Positions 50,139-61,735 of a stretch of 64,000 bases of DNA are shown piece after piece. The DNA lies in assembly GCF_000002995.4 (NCBI RefSeq), contig NW_025062477.1, forward strand, positions 6,668,649 through 6,732,648, in the 5' to 3' direction. The stretch comes from Brugia malayi (taxonomy: Eukaryota; Nematoda; Chromadorea; Rhabditida; Onchocercidae). Position 1 is the first letter of the stretch, and each line of letters starts with the position of its first letter. The notes beneath the pieces are model-generated. The model searched no databases. It was not told the origin of the DNA and was given only the letters and a program-made list of their open reading frames with translations. Made by a program: the position numbers and the translations under genes.

Positions 50139-51648
50139 ATGAAGACTTTATTGTTAATAACACTAATGTCTTTAATATCAAAACAGGTGATAGCTATCAA
50201 CAACTGCAATTGGATTTCAGTTATCTTTTCACATACGAATACCAGCTATAAAATGTACACGAACACTATGTACGAAAACTTTTCTCAAACTATCACTATC
50301 GGTAATAGTTTGAGAACTATCGGTAGTATCAGATCATATCTGCTATTGCAACATTCTCACAATTTTACAAATATTTAAATGTTCGAAAACAAATGGATGT
50401 AATTGGATTAATTCAATCTTCTTCCAACAAATGGTTAACAATACACCTATGGATGGTTAGGAGTCAAATGCATATATATCAAAATTTCGTATTGATCCAA
50501 GGAGAAATTCTCTTGTATGATAGAAGAGGGTTAGTCTCTAACCTTGATGATATAAAAAATTATATGCACAAAAGAGAAAATGTATAACAAATATTACCAT
50601 TATTCTATGGAATAGTACGATACAATCAACCACTGTCTATATCGAAGAATTGGGAGAATCAATGCTGCAAGGTATAGCAATCATTTTGTCAATGATGAAC
50701 TACTTATAATTAGTGAAAAATCCAATATAATAAACACGAAAAATTGTAGATTTACCTTTCCATTCCTAATGCAAGGTGATATATTCTTGATACAGATGTT
50801 GAAAATGACGTGAACTTTGTTACAAAAATCAAGCGAGGAAACTAGTCTTGATGGAAAATTCTCCTGTTAAAGCATTTGATCCCGAGAACATAAAATTTCA
50901 ATATCTTTTCGATTCACTAAGACAAGAATTTCTTCAGCAACTTAAAGAAACATATCAAAGAAGTTGCCAAAACAGAAATAACTATTATTATTGGTCGAAT
51001 GGTTATCAATTAGCAATTCTATCCTTGCAGCGAGATTAATGTTTCAAAGAAACGATGTGATAGCTAAAAGAGTTGATGGAAATTTGATGGTAGTATCTTG
51101 CTAGTCGCCTAGACTTGTCTAGGCGACTAGCAATCAAAAATATCGAATTCAAAAGGAGTTTACTAAGTAAGTTTGAAATTGAAAAAAATTAACGCAGAAT
51201 TAGAAATCCTAGCTCATAATTATGAAACAATCAATTCAAGTGAGGGATGAATCTTTTTGGCAAAAAGTTTCTGGAGAAGGATAACAAATTATAAAACAAT
51301 TGGGAAATGAGTTTAACGGAATCGTTTTATTGATAGGTAGAATGCTTCCGTTAAATTCTGAATTTGAAAAGAATTTGAAGATATGATAATGCATTGGAAA
51401 CTGATTATTAGTTGTTATTGTTATAACGGTATTAATTGTTTCAGATATTCTTAAAGTTCAAATTGCTCAAATTACTCCAATCCTTGTTCTGTACTTCTTC
51501 TAAAAGAAATTCAAATGAAACTATTATCCTTACCCTCCCTGTGGAATCACCACAAACTCAATTTATAACTAAAAAAGAAATCCCAGCTATTAAACTTTAT
51601 ATTTTTCGCCACATACCTGAAATTTACTCAATTGAAAATTCACATTAA
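50139..51648 (+). pseudogene. Envelope-like glycoprotein remnant
   Basis: Begins with an ATG followed by a strongly hydrophobic signal-like leader (MKTLLLITLMSLISKQVIA) and Asn-X-Ser/Thr sites, and is later cysteine-bearing. It lies exactly between the integrase tail and the 3' LTR, the position of env in nematode BEL elements. Many stops and frameshifts break it. The assignment rests on position and leader, not on recognised fusion or receptor motifs. Confidence 0.45.
51098..51133. repeat. Perfect 17-bp stem hairpin, 2-base loop
   Basis: TTGCTAGTCGCCTAGAC, then TT, then the exact reverse complement. It is GC-richer than its surroundings and lies inside the decayed envelope-like region. Confidence 0.92.
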
Positions 51649-51671
51649 ATCCCCTTCTCCCCATTTTGGAG

Positions 51672-52337
51672 TGTCGCGAATGATAATTTCGCGAAACTCT
51701 AATCAAAATAATAAAATAAATTTAAAGGAATAATTAACAAAATCATTTTTAACTTTAAACAACCTTTCAGTATCATAAATTATCTCGCCATAAATTTAAC
51801 TCCTTAAGATTTATTACTCATGTGGAATTTGTTTATTGTAAAATTAACTCTCGTCATAATCTCTTCTTTTAAATTCAGTATATGATTTTTTTTAAACATC
51901 TTCCATTCCTCACACATATGATTTTATCATACTTCGTTCCTATAGTCTTATCTTTAAACGCCAATTTTTACAATACAATAGTAATAAACAAGATTAATAT
52001 TGTCAACTTCACTGATCATAACCAAACTCAATTTCCTTTTCTTCCAAAACAACTGACCTTTCTCCAATTTCTAAATCTATTTTTACTGCTCAGATTATTG
52101 ATATTACGTTTTATAAGAATAAACTTACGATAATTTCGCTGCTGTATTATGAATATTCGCGCATCTACGACAATTACCTTTAACTTTACGGACGGTTTGT
52201 TCTACATTGAAGTAAATCTTCAAAATTCTTGTGTATCCTTAACCAACGACTAACTTTTCACGACAAATTATTTATTGATTCCTTTAAATTTATTTTATTA
52301 TTTTGGTTAGAGTTTCGCGAATTCATCATTCGCGACA
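51672..52337. repeat. LTR of the decayed BEL element, with 60-bp inverted ends
   Basis: 666 bp from TGTCGCGAATGAT to ATCATTCGCGACA. The first 60 bases match the reverse complement of the last 60 at 57 positions. The ends TGTCG...CGACA are the same type as the LTR at 11849, and both are preceded by GGAG, so I read it as the 3' LTR. LTRs normally have inverted ends of only a few bases, so a MITE is the alternative; no target duplication is visible. An 83-codon frame (51882-52133) lies inside. Confidence 0.7.
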
Positions 52338-54739
52338 GCAATTTCACATTTAATTGCTTCGTCATCTGAGTGAGCAAATGCAATAATTTGATCTTAGGTA
52401 TAGACCTAAAATTTTTAATATACGGTATGATCCAGGTACAATTTTTATTAGGTAGTAGACGAATTTGAATTCACAATAAAATCACTTGGTTCTCATTTAC
52501 TCTTTCGGAAAATATGATTTGCAGGAAGACGCTACAAGAAAAATCAACTTCGTTTCCTCTTAAAGCCCTGTTCTAAACATCTAATTTTCAGAGGACACGA
52601 TTTTTTTTTTGTCAATTGATCAGAAAAGTTTCAAGGCGATGAAGAGAGGAATCCGAAAACTCTTCGAACTTTTTTTCTCATATCGGGTGTGTGATTTATG
52701 AAACGGGGCATAACTTTTATTATGAAATTTGGCAAAGAAATAAACAGTACAGATCTAGAACATTCCGATAGTCTTTATTTTATTCTAATTTTTCTTTTTT
52801 TGTTAATAAGGTTAATAGGATTTATGAAGGTATTGGCCAAAAAAATGAAGTCAAATAAATGTATTGCTGATGTAACTCTCTAACTCTGGTAACATTATGT
52901 TGAGCCGAATCTCTTTTCTGTTTATCGCTTAATAAACTGGAGACAGAGCTGAATGAAATGTCTAAATCAATCTTTTACGTTACTTTACAAGCAGATTTTA
53001 GAATGACTACGACGGTTTAATCAAATCGGTGATATATTTAAAGATAGTGCATATCATTTCCAACATGTCATAATTCGTTTGTAGATTTTAATGATCTGTA
53101 AGATCATTGTCCCTTCCTTATTTCTAGTCTTTGGTTGTTAGCTCATCTATATAATAGTGATATACATGCGTTACTCTTTGAAGCGTATATTCTACACTTT
53201 TTTAATTTTCAAGATGTTGACACTTAACCTTTTCGGCGAAATACAAATGTTCTACGATTCATCGTTGTCTTTTGTATTGAAATCTCCTAATGTAAAAGAT
53301 TCTCTTTATATTATTCTCGTTTCAGTCATCCTTGCTTTTTATTTTGTAATCATTTTGTCATTACAACCCTTACTCAGTCATAAATTCAAATAACATCATT
53401 AAATTCTCTTTCATTTCAAATGTAAAAAAATAAATGGCAGATAATAATTTGCAAGGAGTAGAATTGTTAGAATTAATAGTTGACTAAGTAAATGATTTTA
53501 GGTCCGCTTTAATATATTTCTAGTGGTATTTTCCCATTATATTCATTTTTGAACTCAGACCAACTTAACTTATAGTTATGAAGTCGATTTTGTTTTTAAA
53601 AAGTTTAAATTTTCACGGAGAGGTAGCATTTTGAAAGATTGCGAGTTTTGAAAGTTGTATAAAAAAAACTTTGATTTGTTGTTGAAGAAGCAATCATTTC
53701 CTTATTTTCTTCAAGTTCCTGCTCATTTTCAGCTATTTCCTGAGCAGATAAGAAGATAATTCTGTGCTATCAAAGTAAGAATAGTTTAAGACGATTCTAA
53801 TGGCTTTTCGGAAATATATTGTATAAGAGAACTTAAATGAGTTATATAAGCTGAATTAGCAAGTTGACATATAACTTGGGAATTTCAGGACTGATTAGGA
53901 AATTCTGTAGATTAAACTGTAGCAATAGTGGACTCTCCATCCCAAATATTAAATATCAATCCCAATAAATTTTATGAGTGAAAGATCTTTTCTAATATAG
54001 CTGTCCGACAATCAACAACGTGTACGTTACGAGTGCATTGAATCGCGTCGCAAACCTTATCTTAATGAAAATGTGGATTCATTAGATTTTGTCCAGTTCT
54101 TTACCCAATTCAGAAATATTTTTTTCAGAAAAAACAGAAAACGGATGCGATTTATATTTAAAATGCTATGTTTTATTGACTGTCGCGTTTTTTACGATCA
54201 AAAATTTTTTAATAAAAAAATAGTTGTAGTGTAGCATGTCGTTTATATGTAACAATATTTATTCACATATTCTGAAAAATTTTTTGTTAACTGAGATATT
54301 GCTTTCAATGATTCATCCTGTTTCTCAAATTTTAGTTTTTTTTTTTTTTTTTTTTTAAATGAAAAAAAAAGTTGTTTTATACAAAATAGAATAAATTTCA
54401 TTTATTTTTCAGAAGCATCTACGAAATTTAGTACTGTCATTGCACTTTATAGGTTTTTTTTTTATCGAGAAAATTTGAACAGTATAACATGACATTCTTT
54501 TAAAAAATTCTTTTTAACTGTAAAAGACAATTATTGACTGCTTATAGAATCTTGAAGGAATACGCTGAGGCATTCGCAAATGGTTTGATCTTACTTTTAT
54601 GAGTTAGTGAATCTGTTTGTTGTTAGAAATATAGCTTACATTTTTGCGGTGTTTGTTTCATGCTTTTTGTACTCATACTCCATCACGGTATTTAGGCAGA
54701 TTTATTTCCAACTATCTTCTCCGATGTAGTAGTGACTCT
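52338..54739. other. AT-rich spacer
   Basis: Contains two small open frames with a single hydrophobic segment each (52698-52883 and 53157-53393) and a T24 run near 54337. No family is recognised and no splice structure was found. Confidence 0.4.
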
Positions 54740-56345
54740 TCAAACTTGATGTGCTTTGAATTCGAAAGTTAGCGCACCGAACTCCAAGTTAGTCATTGAA
54801 TCAAGTTTATTTGTAAAACTGCTATAAGAATTGACTTTCAATGCAAGACCTTGAATGATTCTTTTCTTTTCAAATACATTTTTGCCAAAATGTTGTATTT
54901 CAACACTACCACCTGCGTGGCTATTAACAGCTCTGTAACAATCCGGATGTCAGTTGTGTGCTACTTCCCTACAATTATGGTTTAGTTTACAATTGGATAT
55001 CTGAATCCTCAGTAGAACATACTGCAGAATTAATGAATCTAGCACTTTCGTATTGGCACACATTTAACATTTCTAGCTAAAGATAGTTTTGCATCTTTCA
55101 TAATTGGAAGCTTTTACTATGAAAAATTTTAAATTTAAAGTGTGCTATATCAAATTTTAGTGAAAATGCACCTGACTTCATCACGACGCTCATATTGAAG
55201 TAAAATTTAGACTAGTAGCACTGGATGAATTGTTTTCCGAGAAGTACATACTGCTTACGTGAAAACGAAATAATGAATTACTACTTGGTTCTTTTCTTTG
55301 GAAAGTTTTAATTTAGTATGATATTCGGTTATTTTCCGCTTATCACAATTCCCATACAATTGTTGATTGGAAATATAAATTACTATTACGAGTCCTTATA
55401 ATTCCTTAATCTTTGACATTATTTTGTGGTGAGAAACATCAAATTCATCAAATTAGCTTTGATAATTCAAATATCCAATTGTTCATGTCTTGGCCTGTTT
55501 TTTCAATCTTAAGCTAAACTAAGCTAAGCGTAAGCTTAGTACTACTAAAATTAGTCGTCTTGACCTTCTGAAAGCATACATCACTTACTGTCAGGATCGA
55601 GGAAGATATGATCAGATGTAACTAGAGAATCATGAATTTTGCAGCAATCCTTATATTGTCCAACTTTTGGTTATAGAAGAAGAACTTGTATTTGGAGGAC
55701 AGAGACGGAAGGTGAGAAAGGATCATCTTGCTCATTAAAATGCATCATATTACCATTTTTATTTTTCAAAATCAGTCTAGCTTCACACGAAACTCCTTAT
55801 TATTTTGTAAAATCTAATTAATGAAGGAAAACATTTTTTGAAAAATGAATATATAGTAGATATCTTGCACGGATACAGGTGGTTGTTTTGAAATTTCGTC
55901 TCATCAGAATATCTTAAAATCGTCATTTAAGAGTAATATTTTGTGTTGCTAGAAAAACATTAATTTTCCATAGAAGATTACTGTGTGGGCTACACGCTTT
56001 TTGACTACGATCAGGCTCTTTTCTTTTTTTTTTTTCAGATGAGAGCGACAGCACAGTGACTTTGAATTTGGCTACAAAAACACTTCTTAGAATTCATCGA
56101 AAGATTCTCTGTTCTATGTTTTAATGACCTTAATCTTACCTGGTCCAGCAGGTAAGTTGAAATAAATGAGAAACGATAAAATGCAATGCAAATGTTGCGG
56201 AAACAGATTATTCTGAAAATTGGAGATCTGCTGAATATCTTTCAGGACGAAATTCTTACCTCAAAAATTGGAAATATCTTTGCTGTTAACTACAGCAGTG
56301 AAGATTGAACACTTCTTTGCTTGAACGTTGTTTGCCAGAAAATAT
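54740..56345 (-). pseudogene. Unidentified minus-strand gene or pseudogene, beta-strand-rich
   Basis: Reading right to left, several segments look coding. The last three exons join in phase: 55171-55118, 55072-54991 and 54932-54740, ending at TGA 54742-54740 and including SHAGGSVEIQHFGKNVFEKK and LEFGALTFEFKAHQV. Upstream, 55796-55589 is a 70-codon frame (GVSCEARLILKNKNG; YKDCCKIHD) that ends at a consensus gtaagt donor but holds an in-frame TAA at 55671-55673. A further frame around 56345-56150 holds one TGA. Links between these parts do not keep phase. Either it is a decayed gene or the assembly has indels. I do not recognise the family; alternating hydrophobic patterns suggest beta structure. 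Confidence 0.4.
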
Positions 56346-57483
56346 CCTATACTTTCGCAGCTAATTTTCTTCTTTTCAAAAATTTTTTGGAAACATCAGG
56401 AAGATTCATACATTTCGATGTGAGGAAGTTGAAGAATTTGATTTTGAGGTCAAAAATGCTAACTTATTGATGAATACAAGTCAGAAGCAATAATTCGCAA
56501 ATGTCGTTGTTTCATTTCACTAATTTGATATTCATGAACAACGATCCAGTGTTTTTTTTTTTTGAAAAGATGGCAATAATAAAGTTGTATAGGATAACCA
56601 AAAAAAATAAAACAAGTTTTATTAAATAATAGCAAAATATCAAATCACTGAATGATGATATAGTACCTTTTGATTTAATCATTATGAATGTTTTGAAGTT
56701 GAAATTCAAACAATTCTGTTTGCAATTATAAGATTTTATAGGATTCTATTGATCTTAATTTTATTTCTTTCTTCCTTCTAATTCTAATAAGATTTTATTT
56801 CTTTTTATTCTCCATCAAGCTGGTAGATGTCTGCTTAATCTAAAAGAATTGTTTATCAGTCCAACATTTCACTAACTTGATTTAAAATTTCATGCTTATT
56901 TCTGCTTATTGTTATCTAATAGTTGAATATGTAGGAAAAAACACGGCAATTTTTAACATGATATCAGTGTAAATCATCTAGGTTGGCTTAGAAAGTAAAG
57001 TACAGCTTTTGAACCAACTTTCTTTATCGATGATAAAGTTGGCAAAGGATCTATGAATTTAACTAGAACGTTTTTGATCAGTGACAATTTTTCTTTAGCT
57101 ATTTTTTATTTCACTTCCAACTTCTTCACTGTAACCCATACTGATAGAAGGAAGAAATGTGAAAGAATTGAAATTCACAAGATAGAAAATCAGAATACGA
57201 GGTCACTTTCAAGATGAAGTATTTAGTTCCTTGCCAAATTTTCTGAATACCGTATGTCTCATATGATTCGTTAATTTCCTGCACATTCTACATATATTAT
57301 TCACTTATTAATAGACATCTGGAATTGAAAAATTACGATTTGCCTATATTTCACACTTTTAATGAAAACTTTAAGCTGTGTAACTCCTTCAACAGTTATC
57401 ATTTGTTTATTCAATTTTTCTCTCGTGTACACACATCAACGAGAGTCAGACTTCTTCATTTCACAAACTTCTAAAGGACAAAC

Positions 57484-57517
57484 TTTATTGAGATTCGCTG
57501 ACATTTGATCATTTATT
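57484..57517 (-). terminator. Two minus-strand polyadenylation signals
   Basis: AATAAA on the minus strand at 57489-57484 and 57517-57512, about 190-220 bases downstream of the stop of the small gene at 57706. Confidence 0.45.
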
Positions 57518-57705
57518 AAAAAAAAAATGAGTCACAAGGCCATCTCTCATGGCACCCTACCATTATATTATTGATCGGTACGTATCCTACTAGTCTGAAG
57601 GCCTTGAGCTTTCTTTTCTTCATATTAAAGTGAATATGTTCTGTGTCTTTTGCCCTCGCGATATCAGAACATGTGAGTTTAGGTGATATACTTGATAACA
57701 ATATC

Positions 57706-58296
57706 TCATTCAAGTTTGGAATAGGTGAATGGGGTTTGCATGTTTACTGGCCTGCAAGATAATATTTATTATATTTGCTCATTAAAATTTAATAAATGAG
57801 TTTTTGGGAATAAGCATCGGAAGCATCTTTGAATGAAACGATAGTTCAGAATGAATAATTACTCTGGTTATCAAGTCCACTCATTCATTTCGATTGCTGC
57901 TGCTTTATCGGAACTGATAACAACACCTTGCAAACATAGTAAATGAATGATGGGTGGACCACCTTACAACTGCTGGATGTTAAATCGTCTCTGACACAAT
58001 AATAGTTGGCAGCATTCTCTGAACGCTTTTTGCCATTCATCTTCAGTAGAATTGATAACGACTGATATGATCAAGTGGCAAAAATGTCTGCAACTATTAC
58101 TAGATTTTTTTCACAACTATCTTATAAGATTGTTAGATTCAGATAACTCATAAGTCAGATCATGATCATCAGTTACATAGTCATCGGACGAGTCAATAGA
58201 ATGTAAGACGATCTGAAGTTTAAGCAGTTTGGTTCGATGCTGCGCAACAGAAGATTTTATATACTGTTGTATATCCATCCATATGTAATGTATCAT
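57706..58296 (-). CDS. Small unidentified protein, 104 residues
   Basis: Three exons in transcript order: 58296-58148, 58087-57968, 57751-57706, all in phase, with donors gttatc and gtaagg and acceptors ttgcag and ttgcag. The protein is acidic in the middle (SIDSSDDYVTDDHDL) and otherwise reads as amphipathic helix: DIQQYIKSSVAQHRTKLLKL, then STEDEWQKAFRECCQLLL. No signal peptide, membrane segment or known motif was recognised. A ttttcag acceptor 46 bases upstream of the ATG could be a trans-splice site. It is head-to-head with the lipase gene, with only about 130 bp between start codons. A coding-like block in the second intron (57870-57967) with its own frame is unexplained. Confidence 0.5.
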
Positions 58297-58425
58297 CTCA
58301 CAACTATATTCGGTGGCTGAAGACAGTGTCTTGTTAATTACGCTGAAAAAACTTTAACTTTCAGGAATATTGCAGTTGCAGTAGTAGGATCAAAAAAAAA
58401 AAAAAAAAACATTTTGTGGAATGTG

Positions 58426-59960
58426 ATGTGTTCTAATTTACTAATAAACTTTCTCTTAACACTGTTACAAATACAATTTGCTATCACTTTTCAAGAATAT
58501 GATCCGCAATTTGCTCGTTTTGTATTTGAGCATGCAGCTGCAGCGTACTCGAGAAATCCATTGAATTGTCTGGCAAAATATTACGGTACTTATATTCTAC
58601 AACAAGGCAATGTATCGTGTGACCACTTACATGATGAGGTATTTTCGCCAAATTCCCAGCGCATTCAAGTTTCAAATGACCAATAGTCATAACAAATTGT
58701 CCGATTATTTTTTTTTGAAAGAATTGTGTGAAACTTATATAATTTCAGTGCCTATATTACATATCACAGTCCCCCACTCACGTCATTGTCGGATTTGGCG
58801 GTACACACTCCAAACTTCAACTCGCTGCTGAAGTTCTGGCAGCTATGGCAGAACCAAAAGCAAAGTTCATTGCAGGCGGATCGGTGCAACGTTATTTCAA
58901 TGCGGCGTTCAGATCTGTCTGGAAAGATATATGGCACATGCTGAGAAGAACAGTGAAGGCAGATTTGTTGGTCTGTTCTAACTTATTCGAAAATTCTGGG
59001 ATCGGATTTATTTTATAAATCTAGTATTCAAATCAGGGCATTACGAATGATCTTATTATCGGTATATTCATTTGCACGTTTTGCAGACAAATAGCACTCG
59101 GCCGATAATATTTACCGGACATTCACTTGGAGGTTCGCTTGCATCCTTAGCCAGTGCTCATCTTGCATATTTTTATGCTAACAGGAAGCTTAACATAGAT
59201 ATTCGACTTATAACATTTGGTGAACCTAGGACAGGTAATCGAGACTATGCATTCGTTCATGATACATTGGTACCTGCCAGTTTCCGCATTGTACATCGAG
59301 GAGATCTGGTAAGTTATCAATTATAATGCTGTGTTATGACATTGAATGAAAAATGATACGTCCTAAAATGCTAAACTCTATAAGTTATAATTATTAAGGT
59401 TTGTATTCCACTTTTCATTTTTATGTCATCACAAATCTGATACAGGAAGAAAACAGCAAATAAAGCCATGAAATAGGCAAATCGAGTCGACAAAATCATC
59501 AGAATCGATTTAAAAAGTTCGAAAAAGGAAAATTTTTAAGAAATTTAGGAACGATTTAAGATACTGCATCTATTTAAGGTACCTCATCTTCCAAATTGTT
59601 TAATCAACCTACGAACGTTTGAATGTAGTTCACGATTTGGCTTTGGACCATATCATCACGGACTTGAAGTCTGGTATCCTGAAAATATGACCGGAACCCC
59701 TCCACATAGGGTTTGTTTGGGTCAACCGCTGAATGAGGATAAAACTTGCAGGTCTGATTTGTTTTGCGTTTTGAAAAGAACAAAAATTCCATTTTCCGAC
59801 TTCTCATGAGGAACCTTGTTGAAAATTCTGTTTTCGCAGCGATGGTTATTATCGGCACTACACTATCAATGATCACTTATTCTATTTTGGTGAACATGTC
59901 AGTAATTATGGTATATCAGGATGCAAGACAAGCGGAACTATTGCCAAAACAAATTTATAG
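58426..59960 (+). CDS. Secreted class 3 (fungal-type) lipase
   Basis: Alpha/beta hydrolase that cleaves acylglycerols, probably secreted or lysosomal. Five exons: 58426-58638, 58749-58970, 59087-59308, 59579-59751, 59840-59960, giving 316 residues. A signal peptide (MCSNLLINFLLTLLQIQFAI) is followed by the lipase 3 fold: VIVGFGGTHS (oxyanion region), the nucleophile elbow TGHSLGGSLASLASAHL, ITFGEPRTGN, HRGDLVPHLP (the likely acid Asp) and PYHHGLEVWY (the catalytic His). Cysteines in the last 100 residues (CLINLRTFEC, DKTC, SGC) fit disulfides of an extracellular enzyme. The C-terminus HLFYFGEHVSNYGISGC is typical of nematode members. An A18 run lies just upstream of the start. Confidence 0.92.
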
Positions 59961-60415
59961 TGAGGGAAGAACTCATCGAATCAAGTCTTTGTTGTCGCAG
60001 TTTTATTGCTTATTGTTTTAAGGTTTCAATGAAATTGCAGGGCATTCCCGAAAAAAAATGAAAACATTACATATAGTACTAGAAACAACTTCTTGCAGTA
60101 ATATTTATAGTTGAATATTCTAATTATCGCAATTCACCCTTCTACATATTCATAAGCTAGTAAACCATTATATTGAAAATCTGAGGATATTCATAGTTAA
60201 ATATTGCCCATAAAATCACTATAAGTCATTCAAACACATCCGCTTCCCTTTAACGTGATATAGTCGCATGGCGGACATAAGGCAATACAGAGAGTTTTTC
60301 AGTTTCGAGTTTGTTTGATAAATTTATCAAACATTCCACCTTTCAAATTCAAAATGAAGTCAATAAAGCCATATTCAATTATAAAAAAATCCAATAATTA
60401 AACAAAACAACAAAA
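59961..60415. other. Convergent spacer between lipase and Clc-like gene
   Basis: 455 bp of AT-rich DNA holding the 3' UTRs of two convergent genes. Nothing else seen. Confidence 0.5.
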
Positions 60416-61735
60416 TTAAATAGCAGTGTGCCTGGTAGAGTTGTATAATGGTACCAATTCGCGCATCACTGGTGAGATTAATCCATCATGCGATTTGTTT
60501 GCATCTTGAATTAAATAGTATGTTGATACCAATGACAGAAGGAATGAAAATAATAGCAAAGACGTCGACGCCAACGACAAATAGAAAGCAGAACCAATTT
60601 CTTGCTAGAAATTAAAATCATTTCAAAATTCACTCGGCCTTATAGAATCTGAGTTCGAACATAAAAAACTCAACTATGATTTTATCGGTAATTGAAAAAG
60701 CTAATGTAATGTACGGAATATAGTTGAACGTGATAAATACATAATCGGCCCTAAAATTCGAAAATGACACGCTTGAGCCTCTTCGACCATTTCTAATCCT
60801 AAGCTAAAGCAGTAAACAGCAACTGACCTCGTAAGTCCCAACAAGTCCATGCACAAATCGACTGTCAACTCGATGTGCAGCAAAGAAGAATATCGCATTT
60901 GCAACAGTCGAAAAAAATACTGCAATAATAGGTGTTACGATCCAATAAAATGCTGAATAAATCAAACAAGATAGCCGGAATAATCTAAATATTCAGTTTT
61001 GACTGTTCTTTAACTCCGATCTTATTCAATGATTAGCAATTAAATAAGCTGAAAAACAGTAAAATAACGAACGTGAGATGAAGATGAGGATAGTAAAGAA
61101 AACAGCAACAGGATTACTACATGGAGCACAAATGCCACACAACAGCGCCAGTCCATTAAATGCAAAGACCACAATGAAGCATATTAACACAGCCTTTTGC
61201 CAACCTACAAACACTATGATTCTAGAGTTACTGACAATAGTTATTAACGTCTCATCCTAAATTAAAGAAGTGCAAAGTAAAAAATGGAATCACCAAAAAA
61301 CTGATGATACTCAGCTTCACCAGCAGCACTATTTTGATTTACATCCAGTAGATTCTCATCAATAATCTCTCGAGCATTATGATCAAACTTATATGTGCAG
61401 AATAAAGTAGTTTGCTGCATTTCCTTGTACTCTTCACTGTTTACTGGGTGTGAATGATGACGCGGGCGAGTGCAATCTTGCCATAAACCGTGCTGCAAAT
61501 CCTATGATCAGTGAGGGAAGAGATGAAAAAAGGGAAGAAAAAGTAAGCGAAGATAAATCAAGCAGTTAAATATGCATTTATCTTTTACATGATGCTGTGC
61601 ACGGAATTCGCGTATATCGACCACTTGCCATGAAGGCGAGAGAACAGCAATGATAGATGTACCCAATGCAATAAGAAGTAGGACCAAACAGCCAATCAGT
61701 ACTGCCTTTTGTGCCCTGTATCCAGTATTACCCAT
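60416..61735 (-). CDS. Clc-like (claudin-like) tetraspan membrane protein
   Basis: Nematode claudin/PMP22-related family; members in C. elegans act in epithelial barrier and synapse organisation. Five exons in transcript order: 61735-61589, 61492-61294, 61204-61073, 60952-60828, 60604-60416, giving 263 residues in phase. Four membrane helices are seen: AVLIGCLVLLLIALGTSIIA after a short cytoplasmic start, a large extracellular loop with W and paired C (SPSWQVVDI, LWQDCTRPR, TLFCTYKF), WQKAVLICFIVVFAFNG with CGICAPC, IIAVFFSTVANAIFFFAAHR, and YLSLASTSLLLFSFLLSLV. HRVDSRFVHGLVGTYEQEIG is the family signature between helices 3 and 4. The cytoplasmic tail is short. Confidence 0.9.

Larger units (their letters stand above)
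47560..51671 (+). mobile_element. Decayed, internally deleted BEL-type retrotransposon
   Basis: Short frames in several phases match the element at 12-18 kb but at low identity, so this is a different, older family. Gag-like pieces lie at 47650-48340 (NLPHLSLSTFDGDPK), zinc-knuckle pieces at about 48668-48870 (CVFCAQHHWDSDC, CFYCRALHNSAL), and protease remnants at 48955-49060 (LLLCKEIKVFNP). The sequence then passes from the protease-reverse transcriptase junction (about 49700) to the post-integrase tail (49795-49960, SLRERTQKELVS), skipping the polymerase and integrase cores. An envelope-like segment follows. No 5' LTR was found. Confidence 0.8.

Noticed and set aside
55639..56125. Plus-strand exons at 55639 and 56038
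   Set aside because: Short and family-less; the opposite strand is open longer and has a consensus donor at 55588.
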